From: DAOUKH01 sp034421515
GTDB lineage: Bacteria > Chloroflexota > Dehalococcoidia > SHYB01
Length of the DNA: 64,000 nt
Reading direction: 5' to 3'
Assembly (NCBI GenBank): GCA_034421515.1
Contig: DAOUKH010000047.1
Span: 1 to 64,000, forward strand
Both the position numbers and the translations under genes were made by a program. Each line of letters begins with the position of its first letter. Position 1 is the first letter of the stretch. The notes beneath the pieces were generated by a model. It saw only the letters and a program-made list of their open reading frames with translations, did not search any database and was not told where the DNA came from. Shown in pieces: positions 42,757 through 51,879 of this stretch.

Positions 42757-43713
42757 ATGTCCAGATACGTCATCCGCCGGCTGCTGCTCATCATCCCGAC
42801 GCTGTTTGTTATCTCCGTCGTCATCTTCGCGATGATCCGGATCGCCCCCGGAGACCCGGGCGTTGTCTATCTGTCCCGCGGCGGGCCGACGGAGATCGAC
42901 CCGCAGGAGCTTGCCGAGTTCCGGGAAGAGCACGGGCTCAATCGGCCGCTCGTCGCGCAGTACGGCAGCTGGCTCTGGGGGCTTGCAAGACTCGAGGGCG
43001 GGATCTCGCTCTGGTCGAGCAAGCCGGTGTTTGAGGAGATCTCCACGGCGCTGCCCGCGACCGTGGAACTCGCGATCATCTCCACCCTCATCGCGCTCGT
43101 CATCGCCGTGCCCGCGGGGCTCATCAGCGCCATTCGGCGCGACTCGGCGTGGGACTACGGGTTTCGCATGTTTGGCATCACCGGCCTCGCCATGCCCGAT
43201 TTCTTCACCGGCTCGATGCTGCTCTTGATACTCGTGATCTTCTTCCAGTGGATTCCGCCGCTGGAGTATCACGGCTTCTTCGAGAACCCGATCGCGAACC
43301 TTGGGCAAATGATCTGGCCCGCCCTGATCCTGGGGCACATTCAGGCCGCGCTCATCAGCAGAATGATCCGGTCGACGACGCTTGAGGTCCTCCAGCAGGA
43401 CTACGTGCGGACGGCGAGAGCCAAGGGCCTGCGGAACAGTATGGTCTACCTGCGGCACGCGTTCCGGAACGCGCTCCTTCCCGTCGTGACCGTGGCCGGG
43501 GTGCAGTTCGGACAGGTCTTGGGCGGCGCGGTGATCGTCGAAAACATCTTTGCCATACCGGGCATCGGCTTCAAACTCCTCGACGCGGTGCGGCACAAGG
43601 ACTACGTGTTGCTCCAGACCATCGTGGTGCTGTTCGCGCTCGCGATCCTGTTCGTCAACCTGGTGGTCGACCTTCTCTACGGTCTGCTCGACCCGCGGAT
43701 TCGACACTCATGA
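42757..43713 (+). CDS. ABC transporter permease, DppB/OppB type
   Basis: A 318-residue inner-membrane permease of the peptide/nickel importer family. It has about six transmembrane segments. MSRYVIRRLLLIIPTLFVIS and GDPGVVYLSRGGP are the DppB N-terminal signature. DYVRTARAKGLRNSMVYLRHAFRNAL is the EAA coupling helix for the ATPase. It overlaps the second permease by ATGA (43710-43713), hence co-translation. It would partner the binding protein at 37167, separated by two enzyme genes. Confidence 0.93.
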   Translation: MSRYVIRRLLLIIPTLFVISVVIFAMIRIAPGDPGVVYLSRGGPTEIDPQELAEFREEHGLNRPLVAQYGSWLWGLARLEGGISLWSSKPVFEEISTALPATVELAIISTLIALVIAVPAGLISAIRRDSAWDYGFRMFGITGLAMPDFFTGSMLLLILVIFFQWIPPLEYHGFFENPIANLGQMIWPALILGHIQAALISRMIRSTTLEVLQQDYVRTARAKGLRNSMVYLRHAFRNALLPVVTVAGVQFGQVLGGAVIVENIFAIPGIGFKLLDAVRHKDYVLLQTIVVLFALAILFVNLVVDLLYGLLDPRIRHS

Positions 43714-44591
43714 ATCGACAGCCTGCCATGGGGAGGAACGGGCTGGGCCGCTGGGCCCTGCTCTTGGCGCAGTTCGCTCGTGAGCGGCCACTTGGCGCGG
43801 GGGCAGGGCTTGTGGTTGTCGCCATGGCCTTCCTCGCGGCGTTCGGTCCGTGGGTTCGGCCGTTCGACCCGGTGGAGATTCACTTCGACGAGACCTTCCA
43901 AGGCCCAAGCTGGACCTACCTCATGGGCACGGACAACTTTGGCCGCGATGTCTTTAGCCGCCTCATTACGGCGGCCCGGCCGGTCTTCGTCGTTGCCTTA
44001 AGCTCGGTCGCGATCGGGGCCGTCGTCGGGGGCCTCATCGGCATCGCGAGCGCCTACTGGGGAGGGTGGCTGGACTCGATCGTCCAGCGCGTCATGGATG
44101 GGCTCATGGCCATTCCCATCCTCGTGCTTGCGCTTACCATCGCGGCCATGTTCGGTCCGGAGGATAGGAACGTCATTGCCGCCCTGGCGCTGATCAACGT
44201 GCCCATCGCGAACCGGATTCTGCGGTCGGCAGCGTTAGCCGTCACCGCGGAGCAATACGTCGACGCCGCCCGAGCGGTCGGCGCGAGCGACTCGCGCCTG
44301 ATCTTCCGGCACATCACGCCGAACGTGGTGGCGCCGTTCTTGGTCTTCGCCACCGGTCAGGTCGGCTGGGCCATCATCGTGCTGTCGGCCCTGGCGTTTC
44401 TCGGCGTTGCGTCGCCGCCGCCTGAGCCGTCGTGGGGTGGGATGCTGTCCGAAGGCTCCCGGTCCTACGCGGAGCGCGCGCCGTGGCTCGCCGTGGCGCC
44501 GGGGTTCTTCATCGTCGCCACCGTGTTCGGGTTCAACATCTTCGGCGACGTGTTGCGGGACATCTTCGACCCGCGCCTGCGCGGGAGGTAA
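43710..44591 (+). CDS. ABC transporter permease, DppC/OppC type
   Basis: A 293-residue second permease subunit. FDEDT-type and GTDNFGRDVFSRLI are the OppC signature, and QYVDAARAVGASDSRLIFRHITPNV is the EAA coupling segment. About six transmembrane segments are seen. The ATG overlaps the stop of DppB. The usual DppD/DppF ATPase genes do not follow; the next gene is on the other strand 14 nt away. So ATPases must be supplied from elsewhere in the genome. Confidence 0.93.
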   Translation: MNRQPAMGRNGLGRWALLLAQFARERPLGAGAGLVVVAMAFLAAFGPWVRPFDPVEIHFDETFQGPSWTYLMGTDNFGRDVFSRLITAARPVFVVALSSVAIGAVVGGLIGIASAYWGGWLDSIVQRVMDGLMAIPILVLALTIAAMFGPEDRNVIAALALINVPIANRILRSAALAVTAEQYVDAARAVGASDSRLIFRHITPNVVAPFLVFATGQVGWAIIVLSALAFLGVASPPPEPSWGGMLSEGSRSYAERAPWLAVAPGFFIVATVFGFNIFGDVLRDIFDPRLRGR

Positions 44592-44604
44592 CCCGCCGGG
44601 AGGG

Positions 44605-45531
44605 CTACCCTGCGTTTGGCGCGTTCTGATTCGCCGCGCACCACTCGACGATCTCCCGGCCGGTGGCCTTCCAGAGCTTGGTCCGCTTGGTGATGTGGGC
44701 GAGCGCCTGGTCCAGGTACTTGATCCTGAACGGCTGCCCAATGAACCAGGGGTGGAGACTCAGCACAAGGACACGCCCGCTTTCCCGTCCATCGCGGTAG
44801 AGGCCGTTGAAGGCCTCCTTCACCAGGCCGCTCCACACGTTCATCGCCATGCTGCGGGTCCAACTCGCCATGACGTCGTCGAGATCGATGAGCAGCGGTA
44901 GCGAGTACAGCCCCTGGGCTTCACCGGTCATGAGGTAGGGCTGCTCGTCGTTGGGCCAATCGCAGACGTAGCGGATGCCTTCCTCGCGAAGCAGACCCAG
45001 CGTGCGCGTCGACTCGCCGAACTCGGGGCCGAACCAGCCGACGGGCCGGCTGCCGGCTGCCGCGCCGACGGCGTCGAGCGAGCGGCGAATGTAGCGCCGC
45101 TCGTCGTCTTCGGTCATGTTCGACGTGATCGCCTGGGTGATGGCGAGGCCGTGGCCGATGAACTCCCAGTCTCTGCGCTTCCCCTGTTCGACGATGTACG
45201 GATAGTTCTCGGCGACGGCGGCGTCGATGGCCGCGGTGGCGCGGATGCCGTACTTTTCGAGGACGCGCATGACGCGGAAGACGCCGACGCGGTTGCCGTA
45301 CTCGCGGTGGGAGAAGTTGCAGAGGTCGGGGAAGGGCATCCGCCCCACGCCCCCGGGCAGAGTCGCGGGCATGAAGGCGCCGTCGGGGGGCTCGAGCTCG
45401 TAGTGTTCGAGGTTGACCACGACGCACAGCGCCACGCGGGCGCCGTCGGGCCAACGGAGCGCCGGTCTGTCGGGGAGGGCGGACCATTCGTAGAGGGAGT
45501 GGTCCATCCCCTGCTTGCGCGCGCCCGGCAT
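44605..45531 (-). CDS. Polysaccharide deacetylase family protein (PuuE/NodB type)
   Basis: A 308-residue NodB-like metal-dependent deacetylase/hydrolase. PALRWPDGARVALCVVVNLEHYEL is followed by a REYGNRVGVFRVMRVLEKYGIRATAAIDAAVAEN block, the NodB core with Asp. HGLAITQAITSNM and RPVGWFGPEFGES follow, with LSLHPWFIGQPFRIKYLDQAL near the end, as in PuuE-type (allantoinase-like) enzymes. The ATG at 45531 overlaps the upstream stop by 1 nt (TGATG). It is the third gene of a minus-strand operon. Its family acts on cyclic amides or N-acetyl groups; no substrate is visible. Confidence 0.85.
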   Translation of the reverse strand: MPGARKQGMDHSLYEWSALPDRPALRWPDGARVALCVVVNLEHYELEPPDGAFMPATLPGGVGRMPFPDLCNFSHREYGNRVGVFRVMRVLEKYGIRATAAIDAAVAENYPYIVEQGKRRDWEFIGHGLAITQAITSNMTEDDERRYIRRSLDAVGAAAGSRPVGWFGPEFGESTRTLGLLREEGIRYVCDWPNDEQPYLMTGEAQGLYSLPLLIDLDDVMASWTRSMAMNVWSGLVKEAFNGLYRDGRESGRVLVLSLHPWFIGQPFRIKYLDQALAHITKRTKLWKATGREIVEWCAANQNAPNAG

Positions 45532-46442
45532 CAGGAGGTCCCCCGCGAGAAGCGGGCGGCGTGCGCCGCCACGTCGTCGTGGTAGTTGGCCAGGTAATAC
45601 TCCGCGATTTCGCCGCCGGTCGTCTTCCATACGCCCGGGTGGGACAGGATGTAGTCGAAGGCCTGGTCGAGGTACTTCACGCGGTGCGGCTGACCGATCC
45701 AGTAGGGGTGCAACGAGATGCAGAGGACCATGCCGCTCTCCGCGCCTTCCGCGTAGAGCACGTCGAACTGGTCCTTGATCATGTCGAGGAAGTGCGGCGC
45801 GTCCCGCCCTTGGAGCCGGACCATGACGTCGTTGAGCTCGATGCTGTAGGGCACGGAGACGAGCCGCCCGTTTCGGACCTTGATGGGGAAGGGCTGGTCG
45901 TCGTGGTACCAGTCGGCGTGGTAGATCAAGCCCGCCTCCGCCATCAGGTCGGGGGTCCATGCGTTGTTGGTGAGCGAAGGGCCCAGCATTCCCTTGATGC
46001 GCTTGCCGGTGTAGCGTTCGACGGTGTCTAGCGTGTCCCTGTAGAAGGCCCGCTCCTCCGCCTCGTTCATGCCGCTGAGGAACCGGGTGTTGTAGATGCC
46101 GTGCGACAAGAACTCCCAATCGCGGGCGACCATGGCGTCGCGGATCTCCGGGTAGTGTTCGAGCACGGCGACGTTGAGTGAGACCGTCCCCGGCATCTCG
46201 TGTTTGTCGAAGACGTCGAGCATCCGCCAGAAGCCGACGCGGTTGCCGTAGTCGCGATAGCCGTAGTTCATGACGTCGGGGTGCGGCGTCCTCGGCCACG
46301 GATTCCGGTGCGCGTTGGGCGGGGGCAGCAGCTCGTAGTGCTCGACGTTGGGCACGGCCCAGAACGCGATGCGCGCGCCGTCCGGCCACCGGATGGTGGG
46401 CCGGTCGGTGATCGGCGCGTAGTCGAACCTGTCGGGCTTCAC
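45531..46442 (-). CDS. Polysaccharide deacetylase family protein (paralogue)
   Basis: A 303-residue paralogue of the next gene. It has PTIRWPDGARIAFWAVPNVEHYELL, YGNRVGFWRMLDVFDKHEMPGT and HGIYNTRFLSG, and LHPYWIGQPHRVKYLDQAF close to the C-terminus. The start is GTG at 46442, overlapping the stop of the isochorismatase gene (GTGA). A frame extending upstream to 46811 is antisense-like shadow of that gene and was not used. Tandem copies in one operon suggest a two-subunit enzyme or two similar substrates. Confidence 0.85.
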   Translation of the reverse strand: MKPDRFDYAPITDRPTIRWPDGARIAFWAVPNVEHYELLPPPNAHRNPWPRTPHPDVMNYGYRDYGNRVGFWRMLDVFDKHEMPGTVSLNVAVLEHYPEIRDAMVARDWEFLSHGIYNTRFLSGMNEAEERAFYRDTLDTVERYTGKRIKGMLGPSLTNNAWTPDLMAEAGLIYHADWYHDDQPFPIKVRNGRLVSVPYSIELNDVMVRLQGRDAPHFLDMIKDQFDVLYAEGAESGMVLCISLHPYWIGQPHRVKYLDQAFDYILSHPGVWKTTGGEIAEYYLANYHDDVAAHAARFSRGTS

Positions 46443-47131
46443 TGCTTGCCCTGCTCGGCGAGCTTGTCGAAATAGGCGGCGGCTTGCGCCGCCGGTATGA
46501 CGTCGCAGTACTTGAACTGAAGGTCGAAGAGGGCCGCGCGGTGGGACAACTCGAAGCGGTCGAAGACGCACTCCTCGATGACGAACGTCTTGAACTCGTA
46601 GCCCACGGCGTCGATCGCCGAGGCCCGGACGCACCCGCTCGTGCTGTTCCCAATGAGCAGCAGCGTGTCGATGCCCCGGTGGAGTAGAAGGTAGATGAGG
46701 TTCGTTTGGAAGAAGACGCTCGCCCGCTGCTTCTCGACCAGCAGGTCGCCGGGCTTCATCGGTATCTCCGGTGTGAGCTCGGAGAGGGGACTGAGCTCGC
46801 TGTACATCCACGTCGGATCGTCCGCGCGTGGTAGTCCTTGGTGAGCCCGCGCGAGGTTGCGGCTGTACACGAGGGGGACGCTGGCGGCCCGGGCCGAGGC
46901 GATGAGCGGCTTCATGTGTCTGAGCGCGGCCCAGCCGGTCTCCCCGCAGGCGCCCGGGTACCGGTCTTGCTGCTCGTAGGCCGGACGGTCTTCTCCGAGC
47001 GCGCCGCGGTTCATGTCGATGATGAGCAGGGCCGGACGCGGACCGAAGTCGATGCCGCGCGGTTTCGGAGGCCGCGCGTCGAGGACCTTCACGTCATGCT
47101 CGGTCAGGGACTCGTCCCATGCCGGGGCCAT
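46439..47131 (-). CDS. Isochorismatase-family cysteine hydrolase
   Basis: A 230-residue hydrolase of the isochorismatase/nicotinamidase/N-carbamoylsarcosine amidase superfamily. Catalytic triad: Asp39 in LLIIDMNR, Lys134 in LVEKQRAS and Cys167 in GNSTSGCVRAS, with the usual cis-peptide motif before the Cys. It would hydrolyse an amide or ureide by a thioester. The ATG at 47131 has AAGGAGG 5 nt upstream; a longer frame to 47167 lacks one. It is the first gene of an operon with the two deacetylase-family genes, an arrangement reminiscent of ureide or pyrimidine-type degradation. Confidence 0.9.
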   Translation of the reverse strand: MAPAWDESLTEHDVKVLDARPPKPRGIDFGPRPALLIIDMNRGALGEDRPAYEQQDRYPGACGETGWAALRHMKPLIASARAASVPLVYSRNLARAHQGLPRADDPTWMYSELSPLSELTPEIPMKPGDLLVEKQRASVFFQTNLIYLLLHRGIDTLLLIGNSTSGCVRASAIDAVGYEFKTFVIEECVFDRFELSHRAALFDLQFKYCDVIPAAQAAAYFDKLAEQGKQ

Positions 47132-47172
47132 CGACGCCTCCTTCCGGGATTCAGCAGTGGGGTGCATCGGGG

Positions 47173-47201
47173 TTGATACACAACCCGCCGTTGCCTGTCA
47201 A
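47173..47201 (-). promoter_or_regulatory. Promoter of the isochorismatase-deacetylase operon
   Basis: On the minus strand TTGACA (47196-47201), a 17-bp spacer and TATCAA (47173-47178) sit about 42 bp upstream of ATG 47131. The -35 box is perfect. Confidence 0.7.
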
Positions 47202-47232
47202 GGAAGAGCAGCCCTGCCGGCGGGGCGTCGAG

Positions 47233-47238
47233 TATACT
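47233..47238 (+). promoter_or_regulatory. -10 box of the acyl-CoA synthetase gene
   Basis: TATACT lies 34 bp upstream of ATG 47273, divergent to the minus-strand promoter at 47173-47201. No clear -35 is seen. Confidence 0.4.
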
Positions 47239-47272
47239 TGCCGCCAACCCGGCGCCTTGAAGCAGGAGCCCT

Positions 47273-48697
47273 ATGCCCTCCGACCTCGACGCACTTTTCC
47301 AGCCGCGCTCCATTGCCGTGGCCGGAGCGTCGCCGGACACGGCGAAGTGGGGGTTCCGGTACTTCGAGGCCCTCGTCGATCAGGGTTTCTCGGGTGAACT
47401 TTATCCGGTCAACCCCAAGGCGCAAAATGTGCTGGGGCGCAAGGCGTATGCCAGCGTGGTGGACATACCCGGCCCCGTCGACTTCGTCATTTCGACGGTG
47501 CCGACGCACGCGGCGCTGCAACTGATCGACGACTGCGCCGCAAAAGGCGTGCGCGCCGTCCACTTCTTCACCGCCCGATTCGGGGAGACGGGCCACGCCG
47601 ACCGGGCTGGGATGGAGCAAGACCTGCTGCGCCGGGCACGGGAGGGCGGTGTCCGTATCTTGGGCCCGAACAGCATGGGCGTCTACTGCCCTGCCACCGG
47701 CATTACGTTCAAGCACCTACCGACGGAAACGGGGCCCGTGGCGTTCATCTCGCAGAGCGGCGCCTATGCCGGGGAACTCGTCTACAACACCAGCCTTCGG
47801 GGCCTGCGCTACAGCAAGGTCGTCAGCTACGGCAACGCGCTCGACATCGACGAGAGCGAACTGCTCGACTATCTGGCGGACGATCCCGGCACCTCCGTCG
47901 TCGGCGCCTATCTGGAAGGGGTGCGCGACGGCCCGAGATTCGCCGAAGCTCTCAAGCGCGCGACGGCGCGGAAGCCCGTGGTGTTGCTTAAGGGCGGGAC
48001 GTCGGACGCCGGGGCCAAGGCCGTGGCCTCGCATACGGCGTCGCTTGCCGGCTCGCGGCAGGTCTGGGAGGCGCTAGCGCGGCAGACCGGCGCGGTGTCC
48101 GCGGCGAGCCTGGAAGAACTGTCCGACCTCCTGCTTGCCTTCCGCTTCTGTCCTCCCGCGGCAGGGACGCGCGTGGGCGTGGTCGGCGCGGGCGGCGGAC
48201 GCAGCGTCGAGTCGGCCGACGCGTGCGAGGCCGCCGGCCTCGTCGTGGAGCCGATTCCCGAGGATATCCAGGCCGCGTTCCGGTCGAGGGACCCGGAGCT
48301 GTGGGACTGGATTGGCAACCCGGTCGACGGCTCCATCCTGGCGGGCGCGGGCTTTGGAGAAGGCGAAATCATAGGGCACATGGCCGCGAGCCCCAGCTAC
48401 GACGTGCTCATCGGCAACATCGCCGAGTTTTGGGCCATGGAGCGCCCCGGCGGCGATGACCTGTTCGACATGGCGGTCGATGACTTCTTGAAGGCCGCGA
48501 AGTCGATTGACAAGCCGCTCGTGCTCGTGATGGGCGACGCCGTTGGGGAGCATGCGTGGCAGAGCGAGATTCTCAGCGGCGCCCGGCGGCGCATCGTCGA
48601 GGCCGGCCTGGCGTGCTTTCCCACCGTCCGAAGGGCCGCGCTCGCGCTGCGGGGGCTCACCGGCTACTACCGGCATCGCGCCGAGGTCCAGGTGTGA
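47273..48697 (+). CDS. NDP-forming acyl-CoA synthetase alpha-type protein
   Basis: A 474-residue CoA-binding protein like the alpha part of ADP-forming acyl-CoA synthetases. SIAVAGASPDTAKWGFRYFEAL, ELYPVNPKAQNVLGRKAY and VRILGPNSMGVY are the CoA-binding Rossmann blocks. AFISQSGAYAGELV and SHTASLAGSRQVW include the conserved catalytic His region. The ATP-grasp beta half is absent, so it needs a partner for synthesis. The next gene starts inside its stop (GTGA), coupling it to a double CoA-transferase. Substrate unknown. Confidence 0.85.
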   Translation: MPSDLDALFQPRSIAVAGASPDTAKWGFRYFEALVDQGFSGELYPVNPKAQNVLGRKAYASVVDIPGPVDFVISTVPTHAALQLIDDCAAKGVRAVHFFTARFGETGHADRAGMEQDLLRRAREGGVRILGPNSMGVYCPATGITFKHLPTETGPVAFISQSGAYAGELVYNTSLRGLRYSKVVSYGNALDIDESELLDYLADDPGTSVVGAYLEGVRDGPRFAEALKRATARKPVVLLKGGTSDAGAKAVASHTASLAGSRQVWEALARQTGAVSAASLEELSDLLLAFRFCPPAAGTRVGVVGAGGGRSVESADACEAAGLVVEPIPEDIQAAFRSRDPELWDWIGNPVDGSILAGAGFGEGEIIGHMAASPSYDVLIGNIAEFWAMERPGGDDLFDMAVDDFLKAAKSIDKPLVLVMGDAVGEHAWQSEILSGARRRIVEAGLACFPTVRRAALALRGLTGYYRHRAEVQV

Positions 48698-50928
48698 CGG
48701 TGGCGCGGTCGGGCCCGCTGTCGCACGTACTGGCCGTCGACCTCTCCCAGGGCCTTGCCGGCTCCTACGCGGCGACGCTGCTGGAAGGCGTGGGGGCGCG
48801 AGTCATTCGGTTCGACGTGGAAACGCCCACCGGCCGGAGCGAAGAAGAGCGCCTTGGCGGTCGGCGACGTCTCGTTCGCCTGCCCGAAGACGACGGTCTG
48901 ATCGCCCGCGCGGTTGTCGCCTCGGACGTGCTGATCCGCGACGGTAACGTAGCGGCGGCTTTGCCGGCATGGGACGACGAGAGGCTGCGCTCGGTAAACT
49001 CGAGCCTGATCCGCGCCTCGATTCCCAGCTTCCCCTCGGGGAGCGACCTCGCGAGGATTCCCGCCGACGAGACCGTCGTCGCCGCCCATGCGGGAATCTA
49101 CGGCGACCAGGGCGGGCGCGGGGCCAGGCCCGTCTTCTTGTCACTGCCCATTTGCAGCTACGCGGCAGCCGTGCTGGCCTGCTGCGGGGTCACGTCCGCG
49201 CTCCTGGCCCGTGGGCCTGAAGGCGACGGCCAAGACGTGGAGGTTTCGCTCTTCTCCGCCGCGCTGGCGATGCAGGCGGGACAGGCGGTGGCCGGGCCGA
49301 AGATCGCGCCGATGTCCGGCGGCAGGCGCCTGCCGCAGGGTACGAATCCCTTCTTTCGTCTCTACCAGGCCTCCGACGGGCAATGGTTTCTGCTCGCCTG
49401 TGGTAACAATGTCTTTTTCAACAAGCTGTGCGTCGCCGTCGATCGAATCGACCTGCTCGACGACCCGCGTTGGAACGACGCGCCGTGGGGTATCGCACCG
49501 GAACACTTCGAGGAGCTGACGGCAATCCTAGCCCGCCACTTCGGCGCCAAGCCGGTACGTCACTGGCTGACAGCCCTCGAAGCAGCCGATATCCCGGTCG
49601 CTCCCGTCCTCACCCGCGAGGAGTTTCTCGATCACCCGCAGGTTGTCAACAACGGCATCGCGGTTGCCTCCGACGGGCGACGACGGCGCATGGGAACGCC
49701 CATCGCGTTCTCCGCGAGCCCAAGGGCGCTCCACTCATCCCCTTCCGACCCTGAGGCGGCGCTCGCCGAGCTTCGTGAACGTGAGATCAACGCGCCGCCG
49801 CCAGCCGCGGTGAAGCGGCGTTCCGCGCCGCTGGACGGCGTGACCGTGGTGAGCTTCGCGATGTACATCGCCGGGGCGAGCGCCGCGTCGCTGCTCGCCG
49901 ATCTGGGGGCCCGGGTCATCAAGGTCGAGCCTCCGCACGGCGACCCCTTTCGCACCATCGGCGGCGGGTTCCAGGCATGGAACCGCGGTGTGCAATGTCT
50001 TGGACTCGACCTTTCGAAGGGGCCAAGCCGTGACGTCGTCAACCGTCTGACGACTCAAGCCGATGTCGTCATCGAGAACTTCCGCGTCGGCATGGCCGAG
50101 AAGCTCGCCGTGGACTACGCGACGCTCTCCAAGCTCAGACCGGACCTGGTCTATTGCTCCATGACCGGGTACGGCGACGACGGTCCGTACGCCGACAGAC
50201 CGGCGTTCGACCCCCTGTTCCAAGCCCAGAGCGGGCTCATGCAAGCCGAAGGCGGGCAGGGCCGGCCCCCCATCATGCTGCGGATGTCGGTCAGCGATCA
50301 CATGGCCGGGATGCTCGCCGCTTGGGGCGTCGTGACCGCACTCCTGCACCGTCGGCGTACTGGAGCCGGACAGCGAGTCAGCACCAATCTACTCAACGCG
50401 ATCGTCGCCGCCCAAGCCGCGGAGTTCTTCGGTGAAACAGAAAACCAAGACGGGCTGCCGCAGGTCGGAGCGTCGCCGTTCCGTCGCATCTTCGAGGCGT
50501 CCGACGGCTGGCTGCTCGTGTCCGCCGAAGACCAATGGTCCACGCTCTGCCGCGCCTTGGGGGAATCTGACGCGACCCCGCAGGAACAGCTCGCTGAACA
50601 ATTGGAGGCGCGGTTCCGGGCGGAGAACGTCGAGCACTGGCTTGCTACACTACGCGCCGAGGGCGTGAAGTGTGCCCGCGCCGACTCCATCGCCGCCGAT
50701 CTGATGTCCGACCCGCGGGCGATGGAAGCCGGTGTCGTGGCCATCCACGAGTCCGCGGAGTTGGGAGAGGTGCGTCAGCCGGGTCTCTCCATACGCTTGT
50801 CAGGGACGCCCGGCAAGCTGTGGGGGCCGGCCCCGGGTCTGGGAGAACACACGGATGGAGTACTCGGCGCGCTCGGCTTCGACGACAACGAGATAGCCGA
50901 GTTGCGGCGACAGAAAGTGGTGGTGTGA
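48694..50928 (+). CDS. Double-length CaiB/BaiF CoA-transferase-like protein with altered catalytic positions
   Basis: A 744-residue tandem fusion of two family III CoA-transferase domains (about 5-380 and 385-740). The first half is diverged at its start (LAVDLSQGLAGSYAATLLEG) and the second is normal (VTVVSFAMYIAGASAASLLAD, ARVIKVEPPHGDPFR). At the catalytic Asp position the first half has Ser (GQDVEVSLFSAAL) and the second Asn (RVSTNLLNAIV). It starts with GTG 48694 inside the stop of the synthetase gene. Activity as a CoA-transferase is therefore uncertain; a binding or scaffolding role is possible. Confidence 0.84.
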   Translation: MTVARSGPLSHVLAVDLSQGLAGSYAATLLEGVGARVIRFDVETPTGRSEEERLGGRRRLVRLPEDDGLIARAVVASDVLIRDGNVAAALPAWDDERLRSVNSSLIRASIPSFPSGSDLARIPADETVVAAHAGIYGDQGGRGARPVFLSLPICSYAAAVLACCGVTSALLARGPEGDGQDVEVSLFSAALAMQAGQAVAGPKIAPMSGGRRLPQGTNPFFRLYQASDGQWFLLACGNNVFFNKLCVAVDRIDLLDDPRWNDAPWGIAPEHFEELTAILARHFGAKPVRHWLTALEAADIPVAPVLTREEFLDHPQVVNNGIAVASDGRRRRMGTPIAFSASPRALHSSPSDPEAALAELREREINAPPPAAVKRRSAPLDGVTVVSFAMYIAGASAASLLADLGARVIKVEPPHGDPFRTIGGGFQAWNRGVQCLGLDLSKGPSRDVVNRLTTQADVVIENFRVGMAEKLAVDYATLSKLRPDLVYCSMTGYGDDGPYADRPAFDPLFQAQSGLMQAEGGQGRPPIMLRMSVSDHMAGMLAAWGVVTALLHRRRTGAGQRVSTNLLNAIVAAQAAEFFGETENQDGLPQVGASPFRRIFEASDGWLLVSAEDQWSTLCRALGESDATPQEQLAEQLEARFRAENVEHWLATLRAEGVKCARADSIAADLMSDPRAMEAGVVAIHESAELGEVRQPGLSIRLSGTPGKLWGPAPGLGEHTDGVLGALGFDDNEIAELRRQKVVV

Positions 50929-50935
50929 AGGAACC

Positions 50936-51856
50936 ATGAAGAAGACAACGCAATTGCGGCGACTGCTGGAGCGAGACGAGGTGCTGGTCTGCCCCGGCAT
51001 CTACGACGCCTTCACTGCGAAGATCGTCGAGCGGGTGGGGTTCAGCGCCGCATACATGACTGGCTACGGGGTCTCCGTGGCCTCCCTGGGAATGCCCGAC
51101 GTCGGCCTGGCGACGATGACGGAAATGCACGACACAGCCCGCCGGATTGCCAACGCGGTCTCCATCCCCTTCATCGCCGACTCGGACACCGGCTACGGCA
51201 ACGCGGTTAACGTGATCCGGGCCGTGCGCGGATACATCCAGACCGGCGTCGCGGCGATCCACCTCGAAGACCAGGTCATGCCGAAGCGGTGCGGTCACGT
51301 CGAGGGGAAGATGGTCGTACCGCTGGAGGAGGCCGCCGGCAAGATCCGGGCGGCACATGAGACGCGCATGGAGGACGATCCGGACTTTGTCCTGATCGCC
51401 AGGACCGATGCCTTGGGCGCCGCGGGCGGTGGGGTCGACGAGGCGATTCGCCGGTGCAACGCCTTCGGTGATGCAGGCGCCGACCTCGTGTTCGTCGACG
51501 GCATCCGTACCCATGAGCAGCTTGAGCGCATAGCCCGGGAGACCTCCCGTCCGCTGCTCTACAACAACGGCGGCATTTCGCCCATCGTCGACTTTGAGGA
51601 GCTTCAGCGGCTGGGCGTCGCGGTCTCTATCTTCCCCGGCCTGGCCCTTCGCACTATGGGCGGAGCGTGGTGGGACTTCCTCACCGACTTCAAGGAGCGC
51701 GGCGTCCAGGCACAACGCGACCAAGAGGCGCGCACGGAGGGTCATCCCATGGGCGACCTGCATGCCTTCTCCGGCATACGGGACATGCGAAAGCTGGAGG
51801 AGCGCTACCTGCCGCCTGAGGAAATCGCGATCCGTTACGAGAGCGGACCGAAGTAG
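50936..51856 (+). CDS. Isocitrate lyase / PEP mutase family protein
   Basis: A 306-residue enzyme of the isocitrate lyase/PEP mutase superfamily. LVCPGIYDAFTAKIVERVGF and MTGYGVSVASLGMPDVGL are typical of 2,3-dimethylmalate or carboxyphosphonate-type lyases. ADSDTGYGNAVNV and HLEDQVMPKRCGH hold the Mg site and Cys119 in KRCGH, the catalytic Cys of C-C-cleaving members. So a 2-methylisocitrate- or oxaloacetate-like cleavage is favoured over a phosphonate mutase. It follows the double CoA-transferase by 7 nt. Confidence 0.9.
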   Translation: MKKTTQLRRLLERDEVLVCPGIYDAFTAKIVERVGFSAAYMTGYGVSVASLGMPDVGLATMTEMHDTARRIANAVSIPFIADSDTGYGNAVNVIRAVRGYIQTGVAAIHLEDQVMPKRCGHVEGKMVVPLEEAAGKIRAAHETRMEDDPDFVLIARTDALGAAGGGVDEAIRRCNAFGDAGADLVFVDGIRTHEQLERIARETSRPLLYNNGGISPIVDFEELQRLGVAVSIFPGLALRTMGGAWWDFLTDFKERGVQAQRDQEARTEGHPMGDLHAFSGIRDMRKLEERYLPPEEIAIRYESGPK

Positions 51857-51879
51857 GTCCAGGGGCGCGTGGGGGCGGC

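Noticed and set aside
44605..46653. One 682-residue fused deacetylase
   Set aside because: The first half is an out-of-frame shadow of the 45531-46442 gene. The true 308-residue protein starts at 45531 with a 1-nt overlap.
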